This document shows, in pieces, positions 10,761-22,548 of a stretch of 64,000 bases of DNA. The notes beneath the pieces are model-generated. The model was not told the DNA's origin. It was given only the letters and a program-made list of their open reading frames with translations, and made no database searches. The stretch is from Schistocephalus solidus (Eukaryota > Platyhelminthes > Cestoda > Diphyllobothriidea > Diphyllobothriidae). Every line of letters starts with the position of its first letter. Positions within the stretch are counted from its first letter, which is position 1. Location of the stretch: positions 108,611-172,610 of the forward strand of contig WEDG01002551.1 in the NCBI GenBank assembly GCA_017591395.1, written 5' to 3'. The translations under genes and the position numbers were made by a program.

Positions 10761-10949
10761 TAGCACCCTACTCCCTACACTTCACCCTCTTATCTCTTCC
10801 CACCCAACTCACCTCCTCGCTGTTTCTCTTGCCTCTCCACTAACCCTTCACTCTTCCCCTACGGTTGAAAAAGTCCTAAGGCAACAGCGACATGCAATCC
10901 CGCAGGAAGCCCAGGCGAATCGTTCGTTTTCTTATTAACCAGAATCGTG

Positions 10950-11490
10950 ACCCATAGTGCAGTTCGGTAGCCGCCTGAGATGACTAAACAACCCTATTAA
11001 GGGACAGCAATGTGTATCCCTCAGGGGGAGGGGGCTATAAAAGGTGCCCTAAACAAATGCTAGGTCCCACGACAGCTGCAGCGGACCGTGGCTCGTAGAC
11101 TAAAATTGCATGCAGTCGAAAAACTCTAAACAATATCAACAACAACTCCTCTCCCAAACCCCTCCACCGTACCCTCCGGGGTACCCTGCGGGCTATTCTA
11201 GTGAGCCAGCTCACACTCGCAGCCTGGAATGTTCGAGCCCTCTTAAACAATCCGAGGAGTGACTGGCCGGAACAGAGGACAGCGCTAGTCGCTCGGGAAC
11301 TGGCGCGCTCCAAGGTGGACATTGCTGCTCTCAATGAGACCCGATTCTCTGAACATGGTCAGCTGAAAGTAGGTGCCGGCTACACCTTGTGGAGCGATCG
11401 CCCAAAGTTAGAGTGACGCGACGCTGGCTTCGCCTTTGCCACCCGGAATGACATCTTGGGACGACTGCCCTGTCTGCCGCAGGGTGTGGC
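10950..11490 (+). mobile_element. 5' fragment of the same non-LTR retrotransposon, plus strand
   Basis: Open frame 11201-11416 reads QLTLAAWNVRALLNNPRSDW, ALVARELARSKVDIAALNET and RFSEHGQLKVGAGYT, then after a stop DAGFAFATRNDILGRLPCLP. This is the start of the same endonuclease as at 9.0-9.6 kb, and it is cut off after PQGV at about 11487. The 250 bp before it is the element's leader. Confidence 0.85.
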
Positions 11491-11789
11491 AATACAAACC
11501 TAAGCTATATCTTCCCAAAGACAGCGCAAGTGAGAAAACAATTCGCAAACAAGTCTTCTTAATATTTTGTGGAAAAAGCATTTCGGAAAAGTAGAAAAGT
11601 TGTGTATCATTGCCAAATATTAGAACGTAACTTCATAATGTCCCTTAATTTACAGTGCAGTCTTTCGGTGTTAAAAAGCTAGTAATCTGCCATGTGAAGC
11701 GTGATTAGTGTCCTTTCAGAGCTCCCGCAATTATTGGCAAAAAAGTCTCAAATAATAGAGGATTTTGACAGATTTAATAATTAATTCGA

Positions 11790-11995
11790 CCCAGCTGTGG
11801 AACACTCGGCTATCTCGGTAGGATTCGAACTAACGACAGCAAGGGCAAGGTTTTAGTACAGTCAATGTTCTAGCCACACGAACTACGAGACCCAACCGAG
11901 AGGCGGGAGTTTAATCACACTTGTTACCCGCTCAGCCTACTGCAACGTATGAAATCCAGTCATGCTGATAAAGTAAGCTGACTACACAAGTATGA
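11790..11995 (-). repeat. tRNA-derived SINE, family B, copy 1
   Basis: The minus strand begins GGGTCTCGTAGTTCGTGTGGCTAGAAC (A-box-like) and has TAGTTCGAATCCTACC (B box) about 40 nt later. The tail shares TGATTAAA...GTTACCCG and AGCCTACTG(C/T)AACGTATG with the copy at 28.5 kb (inverse complement in the printed strand). Distinct from the hammerhead SINE. Confidence 0.7.
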
Positions 11996-12285
11996 TTTCC
12001 TAAGCAATCAATCTAGAATCCACCAGATGACCACTAGGCGCAATCAATTCAGAAAAGGTTGTGACAGATTTAATAATTGTATTGCAAAAAATTCGGCGGC
12101 CTCAAGATGCTCTCTAATATAAGGTATAAATCCCACGACGTAATTTTTTGTAAAAACTATCATATGCAATTAGGTGAAATAAGATGTAAAATGAAAAATA
12201 TGTTAGCAGTCCATTTTTCCCTAGTAAAAACGACTGATTGTAGAAGAAATATGGATATCTAATAAATTTAAAGTGCTCACAGGAA
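11996..12285. other. AT-rich, no supported gene
   Basis: One 61-codon AT-rich open frame (12077-12262) without features. Confidence 0.35.
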
Positions 12286-12301
12286 ATGGATTGTAGTTTC
12301 G

Positions 12302-12352
12302 CTGATTTTAACGCTTTGACAATGGAGAGCTGGTCAAGCTCTCCGAAACGTC
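12302..12352 (+). other. Hairpin followed by GAAAC, Penelope-end-like
   Basis: GGAGAGC (12324-12330), a 7-nt loop, then the perfect complement GCTCTCC (12338-12344), followed at once by GAAACGTCAGCG. The arrangement of stem II and GAAAC resembles hammerhead-like ends of Penelope-like elements, but the left core is TTTGACAAT rather than CTGATGA. A 69-codon open frame (12286-12495) overlaps it with no recognisable product. Confidence 0.35.
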
Positions 12353-12495
12353 AGCGAAAATACAAACTAGTTTTAGTGAGAACTTTAAATTCATCTGAAT
12401 TTCATCCCGGAACTCTTACCTTTGCGAATCTGAGAAATATGGATATGTTAAAAAGTATAGATGAAACAGATGTTATGTTTCAAGGTTTTAAGTAA

Positions 12496-13550
12496 CACAA
12501 CCCTGCGAGAACAAGCACTGTTGTTTAAAAGAGAATTGAAGGATTTCGGTGATTCGAATAATTTTGGTGTATCTGCATGTCCACTGGTACCGCACGATTT
12601 TTTTTGGGTATTATCTCGGAACTAAAAGAACACAAACTTATTTCCTGCGCCCTAGCAAGACGAAAACGCCATCGGTTGCTTAGCAAAATGTTGCTACACC
12701 AAACTACGAAAATGTTTAAAATTCCATAGGTGAAACAATTAAATAAAAAAAACTCACGATTAATTTTCGGATGTGTGTTGGAATTTGCTGATTAACACGA
12801 AATATCTTGTCCCGCCGAAGGCGCTTTGCATCACCGTTCAAAAAACGGACCTGCAAATTAAAAATAATATTCTATAGCTCTAGCCGTGCAAACAATTGAA
12901 CTACCCGTAATCCCTGATTATCAAGCCTGCGGAACTAGTATGGATACCCCGGATCATCGTTGGGACCAACTACAGCAAGAAAGCATGACGGCAATCAGAT
13001 GATTATTATTTCATAGAGAGAACCTTAGAGTGAAGACGAATCGGAACATAGGAAACCGAGACTGCCGAGCCTTTTGACTCGCGGCGTAGGCGCTAGTCTT
13101 CGGAGCTAAAATAACAGTATCTCCAAACTGCACAGTTGTCAATATGCGTCTCTCGAGTGGTTGGGATTATATATCTCTCAAAGTGTTCTAAACTTCAAGT
13201 TACCGATCGGAACAAGTTGGTGGTGCATAATTAATAAATTTCTAGCCTTCGGCACAACCGCGTAGACAAAATGAAGGCTTCCCTTTGAAGCCGCAATTGT
13301 GAAAATCGAACGCCAGACGCAGAATCGCATGGTTGGCGGAGTATGTTTTTCGCTCGTATATGGCCTACTTTACATAGTTGTCCAAATCAAACAGGGGGAA
13401 CAGTCAGTGGTCGATCTTATAAAATGTTAACCGAAATGCTGAAATGAGGTCGTAATAAAGACCGTTTTTCAGCAGGATAGTTCGAACACGACAAGATGCT
13501 GGCTTTGGAACGAACTTCTCTTCGGCCACTTTCAAAAACCATACTCGGCA
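12496..13550. other. No supported gene
   Basis: AT-rich; nothing recognised. Confidence 0.4.
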
Positions 13551-13554
13551 AACG

Positions 13555-14095
13555 AAAATACCCACCTAAAATGTATGCATTTTTTAAATTCATCTGATAT
13601 CCATTACAGGTTACAGTTTAGACTCAAAGAAAGGGCAGTACTCCTATTTTTAAAAAAGTTTTAAATTAAGCGAAATTAAGTAAAAGGTCCACTCGAATAG
13701 CACCGCATCTGTCCTTTTATGAATGCTTCTCACTAAGTAAAAACAGCCCAGATTCATTGCAAAATTTTGGGAGCACTATACGGTGTCCTATTAATGCCGT
13801 AGACGACTGTGATTTTCATGACATGCAAAGTATACAGGTAATAGACAGAAAACTTCAGAGGCAAATATAACGGCAGATCGGGCATTGGAAAACTTTTTTG
13901 AGTATTAAATTTGAAGATGTTATTTTCTTCCAAATTTGTACAAAGACGAAATGTTGGTCTGCTTTTGTGATATTTGAATTTATTACGGCAACAAAAATCA
14001 ACATAAATAAGGCGTACTAATTAAGTAGTCCTTGTTTATCATGAGTGGATTCTGCAGGTGAATGAAGACGTGCATTCAAAAGCAAGCACGGTTGC
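13555..14095 (+). repeat. AT-rich repeat family, copy 3
   Basis: Shares TTTAAATTCATCTG/GTTACAGTTT, AGAAAGGGCAGTACTCC and AAAAATCAACATAAATAAGG blocks with the other copies; the right end has CTAATTAAGTAG at about 14017-14028, matching the CTACTTAAGTAG palindrome. Strongly diverged. Confidence 0.5.
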
Positions 14096-15045
14096 GGTGT
14101 GTCTGAAAGACCACGGGGTACTGCCACACAATCATCAATAATACCACACCATTTAAATAATCCATCCTAATCGAAAACGCATTACAGAATTTCTGTTAAA
14201 ATTTTATTAGATTGGCCACCGACTGTAAATATGGTGAATATCTAGTACATCTGCTACCATATAAAAAGACGAATCATAAAGGAATTTGACGATTATCGCT
14301 CCATTCTGCACCGGATAGATCAGGTATAATCGCAGCCGTAAAAATTACAATTACTCCACAGGGTGATTGAGAAGACCAACCGCCAAATATCATTGTGGAC
14401 ATAAGTCGGTGCTACCGTCTCCCCCAACAGGTCAAATATTTGGGGTATGTAACTGCAGAAGGCACTCTCCCATGATTCCCATTCGGAGGTCCCCGAGGTC
14501 TTCTCTGCTTAACTATCGGCACACCCTGGTAACACCGTGAGCGTTCGCATCAGCCTAACCTGGCGGCCATAGTCCATACGGTTTAATAACGTGTTCCCTT
14601 GGTTTGAAAAGCAACGGACGAGGCGGATGATCGAGGCGGATATTTCTGCCTTGAAATCACTCGGCAGACTCTGCAACCAGCAAGGGAGTGTCTGGCTGCA
14701 TCTTTTGTACTTTGGTGATGATCCAGGTGACCTCTGCGATGCCCCCGTTGGACACCCCCCTCTCCCCAAAGGCGACAGTTTTTTTCTCCTAAATATCACT
14801 GGGAGTTTTTTTTTACTGTCTGCCCTTTTTCAACTATGTTCCACTCAGTTGACTCATATCAATTGGCCTCGTCAACATCTCCAGATGCTATTTTTTAATA
14901 CCTCAACTCGCATGTACAAATAGGGAATTCAAAGGTAATTCACCTGTATCTCACTCAAATATACTGATACCTCCCACCTATAAAGATGGTTTCCCCGTAA
15001 AAAGCGACTATTTCAGCTCCTGCTCGTCCTTGCCATTCCATAACC
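14096..15045. other. No supported gene
   Basis: Two overlapping open frames on opposite strands (14509-14799 minus, 14591-14923 plus) have no domain. They may be degraded retroelement upstream of the CR1-like tail, but I cannot show it. Confidence 0.35.
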
Positions 15046-15049
15046 AAGT

Positions 15050-15710
15050 ACAAGAAACTGACCGAAATAAATGACTACAATCTATTTTAAGAGCTACAAG
15101 GTGACCCGCTACAAACATTCTGTATCATATGCGGTCAGGGCTGCTGCCTCGTACCTGGAGACTTCTTCCAGTTAGCAACAACCACGAACTTGAGATGTCA
15201 TCCACTCAAACTACGTGTGACTAGGGTCAGACTGGATACACCAAAGTTCTTCTTCTCCAAGAGAGTGGTCGACGCTTGGAATGCTCTGCCTCTGGATGTT
15301 GTTATGGTTACTTACGTTGAGCTTTTTATAAAAAACCTGGACCAGTATAGCAGTGCCCACTATAATATCCCTAGATATTCTTAGTCACGTCCCAGTTGAA
15401 TCACTTTCTATATTTCAGTACTATTTTCATAGCATTTTTTATTATCTCAAACTTATCGCATATGCCTCACTCAAGAGAATCTCGGCTACAATAGCATGTC
15501 CTCATCCTACTCGTAATATGTGAGTACACATTTATGTTTACTCTCTTCGATTAGCCACAACTGCTTATTTTCCGCACGCTACTATGTAAACAAACTTTTT
15601 TACATTTTCATGATGTATCGGAGCCTTTTTAGCCACACTGTAACCAATAGGGAGTTAAAGGGAGTTTGCCTATCTTTTCCTTAATAAACTGAACTGAGTC
15701 GTGTGGGGAT
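15050..15710 (+). mobile_element. CR1-like non-LTR retrotransposon, 3' end
   Basis: Reads LRCHPLKLRVTRVRLDTPKF, FFSKRVVDAWNALPLDVV and FIKNLDQYSSAHYN. The R..FF..RV...WN.LP..VV motif is the C-terminal tail of CR1/Jockey-type RT proteins. After the stop comes about 320 bp of 3' UTR ending TAATAGGGAGTTAAAGGGAG and TTAATAAACTGAACTGA. The same 3' end recurs at 21.72-21.78 kb. Confidence 0.8.
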
Positions 15711-15869
15711 CTGTTGCCTAGATTACGGCAAGAGACCGAAATTCTGAATTGCGGTTTCGATTGGGAAGGATTACTTTATCGGGGTTGTAATATTGATTAT
15801 CTTGCGACATAATCTCAAGATATTTCAGATAAGTGCACAGCTTTTAGCCACCTGCCAGATCACAATCGG

Positions 15870-16500
15870 TAAAACTGACTACTTAAGTAGTATACATTAG
15901 TGCCCTTGATTTTCTGTGCCCCTGCAAATTCAAATAAACCTTGTATACAATGTAAGTAAAAATATTCTTTCTTGTAGACATTTTGTGGAAATACACTTTT
16001 TCAAGATTAATAATAGAAAGAAGGGTTTACTTCGGTTTTAAAAAGGCTTCTAATTATGAGCTGTTTAATATCGTGAAATGTCTATTCAAATAGTACTCAT
16101 GAAATATACAACAAATTTCACATTCCTTACAGATTTTTACAAGCACTATATGGCATTTTACTAATGTCATAAGAGAATTCATGATTTTTTCCAAGGAAAG
16201 CATACATCTTCTGGACTGAAAACCTTAAATGTCATTGCGAAAGCAGACAGGACTTAAAAGTATTCGGGAATCGGAAAAAAATCGCAACAATTTAATATAT
16301 TCTTCCGGTGAGCATAAAACGTGATTTGCTACCAGATGAATACATGGAATGTTTTAGCTTAGGCTTTTTCATACAGAATATTTGAATTGATAAAGACGAC
16401 GTAAAGCAATCGATAACATATATGAAATAAGTGGAAGTATTTTACGAATTTGATTTTCTCAGACAGCTGAAAAAACGTGCAGTTGAAAGTCGGCATCCTA
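15870..16500 (+). repeat. AT-rich repeat family, copy 4
   Basis: The left end is GACTACTTAAGTAG at 15881-15894, again the palindrome. It shares AAAAATATTCTTTCTTGTAG, GAAAGAAGGGTTTACTTCGG and TTTTAAAAAGGCTTCTAAT with the other copies. Confidence 0.6.
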
Positions 16501-16736
16501 TTGCATCTGCAATATCATGGCGTTTTGTTGCAAGATGATCGATATTACAATTCCGCTTAATTAATCTTTCCTAATTGAAAGAACCTTTCGAAAGTTCGGT
16601 TGACATTTCATAAGATCAGTCACTCACTGTGCGTCATTTATCTCATGATGGCATTTGACCGGTAGCTTGCGGCGCGTTAAATTTTTGTTTTAACGGTTCA
16701 ATACACGAGAACGCATTCAAAAAAACAATTGCAAGT

Positions 16737-16877
16737 TCAAATGTCAAGGTTAAAACTCGCCTTCCACTTTTCCAATGTACAGCCTTGAAAGATAGCCGAG
16801 TACTCACAACCATCTTCCCATTTTACCTTGACCGAAGTGCCGACTTTCGGGGGGCCGTTCTTGCTCCAGTCGTGGTC
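16737..16877 (-). CDS. KDM4: KDM4 exon 11: second Tudor half and stop
   Basis: Starts after TTTTGCGTAG in phase 0. It encodes [20 protein letters not shown] and then [12 protein letters not shown], and stops at TGA 16737-16739. W and Y of KWEDGCEY align with KDM4A W967 and Y973, so all three cage aromatics survive. The chain ends at SFNLDI, where the family usually has a Y-x-V-x-F-x-D-G strand and a longer tail. A GTGAGT inside (16799-16804) could be an alternative donor to an unseen last exon. The C-terminus may be genuinely short, or the model may end early. Confidence 0.82.
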   Translation of the reverse strand, partial: DHDWSKNGPPKVGTSVKVKWEDGCEYSAIFQGCTLEKWKASFNLDI

Positions 16878-19800
16878 CTACGCAAAACACACACAAAGAG
16901 GGAGAGATAGGAAGTATGCCATGAAGCCCACTGCTTACCGTTGGTCGAGGTAGATTAAGTTTTACAAATAAATCTTTTAAAAGTAATCAAACTGGCAACC
17001 CTCGGGGTCCCCTCCCAGACTCTACTAGTGAAAAGGTCAACCAGTAAACAGAAACCGGGATGAGCACCTTTGAGTCACTGATAGGCGCCAACAGCCAATA
17101 ATACCCCAGCCCTGGATCGTGCAGTATCTTATCCCAGAACACTTACCTTCGCAAGCCTGAACTAGTAGATCGTTTTAAGAGAACAAACAGCAAAGACCAA
17201 AACCGACGAAGTATGGGTCTAGGCTATAAATAATTAGATCTGGAAAAACAAATGAGTAAACAAAGGAATGTGTTCAACAATCACCATCAGAAGATAGTTT
17301 AGTGAAGATGCCGTTAAGCCCATAGTAACAGAAGCTAGTACCAATAAGGGGGGGGGACTGGATATGATTCCATGGGCCGTTTTTTTAACACTTCCACCAG
17401 TGCTGGATCAGCTTGCTCCTAAGTCCACGATAAAAGCCGTGAGTGCTCATGAAGATTTGCAGGGACACGGAAAAGGTGAGATCGCAGATCCGGCCCGACC
17501 TATGAGTAGGTTCGGTATCATCGCATTGCCTGTCTCTCCCCTGTAGAGGTACCTATGCCATCTACTTGCAATTAACGGCTACCCGCAAGTCTTTATAAGC
17601 AGGAAACTATATTTACAAAGGATCAAAAGGAGCAATGTAACAAAACTAGGACAATCGCGAAAAAAAGGCTAACGAGGCCACAGAATCTATCAACTAGAAG
17701 TTGCCACATGCAAAATCCATTGGAATATAAGGGCAAATAATGCTTGTACAACCCCCGTACCGAACACAATCGATAGATGGGCGTGAAATACGGGAACAGT
17801 GGCAATAGGGATAAGGCAGTTCAAAAGACGGAAAAGGGTGATACCACGTTGGCAATGAAACGAAATATGTCCACCGTATTAGACAGCGTTACACGTCTAC
17901 CTATACGCCAACCTAACCATAACGCTATTCCTAATCCTATCCATTGTGTTCGTTACCGTTAGCATTAAATGCCGGGTTAGCAGGATTACACAAGAATTCG
18001 GTGACGAATAAAACAAACCAATTAAACGAGATCAGATAACCTAGTATTGTCAATGTCATGCCGCAAATTCCGCTACAATAACGGAGGTCGGAACATCAAC
18101 GAGATTCCTTTCCCCAACACGCGAGCAATAAATGGTGCTGTGGACCGACGTTCCAAATTGCTGCTTACATTGGGGGAAAACCCAAAATTTGGCTTCCGTC
18201 AACAGCGACAACTGTACCAGTCGGCGTCGAAAAGACCACGGACAAATGGAGGTTTGGAGGGGCAAATTAACCTGCCCTCGGCAAATACGGCATGATAGCG
18301 CACCCCGTTTCCACTCAGGGCCAACCACGGCCAAGAAACGATGAAGCACGAAAAATACCGCTCACTTGATGGCTGGGTGGTATTGTTTCTGGGAATGATT
18401 GCGCGCACGGGTTCGAATGCCCAGGCAGATAAGTAGATAAGTCTGATACACGATTCGGTTACAGCCTGCCTTTTTCCACGACACCAAATTTGCAATTTAA
18501 GCCTATAGGCTTTCTTCTAAAAATTCTGGTCCTTAGGGTAACAGTTTCCCAAGTTGAGGACAAAGATAGCGTGGAGTTATCAGAAATCTTAGAACACACC
18601 GTCGCGAATAAACTAGATCTACATCTAGTACCATAGTGATCGACAACAGTACTACTTTCAAACTTTAATATAGAACTATTACGTGGAACGGAACCTGTGT
18701 AGTCACGGCCCGAGGCGAAACGCGGCGTAACAGCGCGCGGCACAGCAGGCCAAGCCGGCTGCGGGATGCCCGCGTTATAACTCAGGCAGACAATAAGCGT
18801 GTGCTGCAGCATCGTGCCTTGCTCACGCGTGTGGCCTGTTGAACCTTTGAGATTTCCCCGCGAGGGATTCTTGCGCACGAAACAATCAATCAACGAGCAA
18901 GACGTCATAGGCCGGAAGGTTCAGTAAAGCCCTTCAAAATTGACATGCTATATACTGGGAGTTTCAAGAACTCTCAGGGCATCATGTGTTCGTAGGCTTA
19001 CAATGAATTGTTTGTTTTTGAACCTGCTCTCCTTCTCTTCATATGCCTGTCAAGCTATAGCAGGAATGACTCCTGGTAGGACCTGAAAACAGCCCAAAAA
19101 CTTCGAACATGTGTTTCACTGATTTTTTTAAAGACCGGGTTATGGTCACCCTGAAAGGCTTAAATTGTCAGCAGACACTCCCACGTGAACCACGTGTCCC
19201 CTGGTGTAAATCCCACCTTTTTGTCACTAGCCGGGACGCCCGTAAGTGGCGGATAGTAAAACAGCTTCAGCCGACGCTATTATATACAGCTCTGGAACTT
19301 TATATTGGTGTGCCAAGGAGTGGATGGAAACGTCTACTCTGAATCCGGAAGCGACTGGAAGCCATCGTTTGACCATGATGCCTCAAGAAACCGCTGTATT
19401 GTGAGTTACAGCTTCACCGAGATTTCCGAACAACTGTCGAACTATGATTAACTAGTTAAGGCTGAAATTTATTAGGATGAAAGTTCAGCCGACGGTTTCC
19501 ATAAGGTCCAACATCTGCTCTACGACTGGGTGGCGCAGTGACTTGCGCATAAATTATATTATAGTGAGAGTAGACTTGTGTTGCATCTATGGCACTCTCT
19601 TATCCTTCCCCGGCTGAGCCCAGTGTCATGTTCAAGTCAAAAAGACCGGAGGTGGGAGAGGGCGCATGTGGCTGGTGCGGCCGGAGCCGCTCCTAAGCGT
19701 GCCACCACACCTGGCTCGGATCCAACAGAGTGAGAGTTCCACAGAGGTCAACTAAAAAGGAGCCATCGCAGCCTGACTCTCAGTCCACTAGTCAGCCACT

Positions 19801-22512
19801 CCATATACAACACACACTAGGCTGACTACGCGGCCCGAGGTACCCCGTTAGTTGTCAGCTTTCCAAGCCACGGCTTTTGGCGCACCGTGATAGCTTCAAG
19901 TGCTTCTAGTCAGGGAAATGCGCTGAGCCGCCGACCTAACCCTCCATCCCCCTCCTCAGTTCCCTGCCACTGTTCGAGCCCGTCAGTTATGATATGGACA
20001 CGAAAAGGAGTAACTTTCTGCCCAAAAATAACAGTAACATAAAACAAATCTCCATAGGACTTTCGAATTCTGCTTATTCCAGTTCGTCTGAACGCTATAT
20101 TTTCTTACTTAGCGGCCTTGGCTTTCTACGGTACGTTGAAGTATTAGGGCTTCTAGTAGCAAACATAAGATAGTGAAAGTTATTCTTTAGTCTCGCACTA
20201 TGCTATGGGGGTATGCATCGACAATGGACAAAGCTTACAAGGATGCAGTCAATTGGGGTGTCGCGAGAAAATGTGCCGTCAAAGAAGGCAACCTTGCAGA
20301 CACTGGGCACAAGTAATTCCTCTGCCCGTGCCGGGTAGTAGTGACCGGTGGCTGAATCCAGGGCATACACCGAGTCCCCGGGTTCCAAGGGCACCTCATT
20401 GTCATTCTGTTCGTGCTGAAAATAATAATTTCTGGTTACGACAATACTTTGTAGAATGATAAGTAAGTTCTACACAGAAATTTCCAAACGAAACTTCCTG
20501 TACAAAAAGTTCGGAGACTTTTCTCCGGTGATATCCTGCTGGATGGAACAACTGCGAGGGATTGGGTTTATCAATGACTGCATGCTGTTGCCGGCACTAC
20601 TGGAGATTTTAAAGCATAACCATAACTCTGCATGCAATAAATGGACAAAACACAGCAGGGACGTGACTTTGATTGTCTATGCACAAGTTTTACATAAGGA
20701 TTTGAACTGAATACTGTCACAGTTCGCTACTGACAGATCGGCATGTGTGAGAAGGTAGTTTTACGATGAAAATGAATGTTCCACCTGGATGTTGGCACAC
20801 GTAAAATAGAGAACAGACCCAATAAGTTCTGTTTCGAAGACTTTAACTGAAACACGCTTGCTACTTTCAGGAAAAACCGAAGGTACGCCTGAAAGCCGGA
20901 AGAATAGCAGAAAACAAATGGATACCCATTATTGGGTCCGACCCCTAAAGCCGCGCAATCTAGTACTGTGACACAGTCTTATGCGCAAACATCAATGCTA
21001 CCCTTATATGTTCAAGTGCTAACAAGCAGTCCCACACTGGAGGTGACAATACTTAACCAGAATGTCTAAATCAAAATTAGAACTGGGCGTGACAGAGCCT
21101 GTTCCCATGGTTTTACTTTAAGGATGTTTGTTCATTTCGGTCGAACTAGGGTGAGTGAATACGCTATGGACAGAAGATAAAAAATAAGCAACTTTAAAAA
21201 ACAACTGGTTGCATGAGTAGGAAGACAGGAATAAACAGAAGACGATGCTCGGTTGTTGATTAATCTGTTAGACACCTGACATGCATATGGGTTACGAATA
21301 GGGGACAAGCCTTCAGTTGACAATTTATCTTAAGACAGGTTTGGCGAAAAAGCAATCGAAAACCACCAACTAGCAGCAGTGCCGAAACTACGCACATCTA
21401 AAGCAAGCACGCGAGTTTTTCTTCTGTTACTGAGTGGTTGCAGCGCGGAACGCTCTGCCCTCCGATCCTGTTCTCTCCACCTGCACGGATTTATTTTAGT
21501 GCAAACTGGATAGGCATCAACCTTCTCCCTTACCAACCGTCAGCTAGCCCACATTATCAGTTGCTGCAATTACATATTATTATACTACCTGTAATAAGAA
21601 AGTCGACGTTCACGTTTACTCTCGTTTGACTAACAGACGCTGCTTGCTTTAGCACACAAATGTGTACACAGTATCTTTTTAAATTTGCCGTATTTATCTG
21701 TGCTTTATCGTAGACAATTTGTAACTAATAGGCATTTCAGGGGCAGTTGTCTATTTTTCCCTGAATAAACTTGAACATAAATTAAAAAACGCCTCAGGGC
21801 TTCCTACAACATTCGCTTGGATTCACTGAAGACGCGTCGCCAATAGTCAAATTTTTCTCTCTAATGCTGGCATTATAGGCCAGTTTGCCGTCAATATTCT
21901 CCTACTACACGAACAGAGAAAGTAGAAAGAAAGAAAGTGCTACTAATAGTCTGAAGTCCTACGGCCGGGGTCTGGTGAGGACGACTAGAACTGCAAATAA
22001 ACGACATAGTAATGAAGGCGATTTTGGCAATATAGGATCTAACGTATGGTGGGAAAGTAACGGTACTGCATTTGAAAAAATGGGGATCAGGCAATTAATA
22101 GAACAAACTGAATTGGGATTTTGAACTTTCCATAAAGATGACAGCAAAAATATCCTTCCAGACTGCCTCAGCATGGCCTCAGTGGATCAGAAATTTGAAG
22201 GTTATGAGTAGCTTCTTGAATTTAAACAAACGCATTATCCGAAATGAGCTGCCCATTGCTTATATTTGCCACCCACAGCAAAAAACTCGCACAACAGTTG
22301 CTTACTAGGCCCTACGGCAACCAAGCAAGCACCGACTGACAAAAACACATTACTAAGAAGGCAGTCATTTCAGTCGTAAGCTATCATATTAAAAATGCCC
22401 ACAAAGACAGCAGAGACTTGAATGGCTATTTCTAGCTCATTAGCCGTCATCAGCCAGTCATACCCAACCCTTAGTGGTCCACTACCCTAGGCTCGAACCC
22501 ACCTTCTGCCTT

Positions 22513-22548
<36 letters not shown>

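Noticed and set aside
18459..18908. 149-codon open frame on the minus strand in KDM4 intron 10
   Set aside because: No domain, no splice signals that fit the KDM4 phase, and overlapping frames of similar length on both strands nearby.
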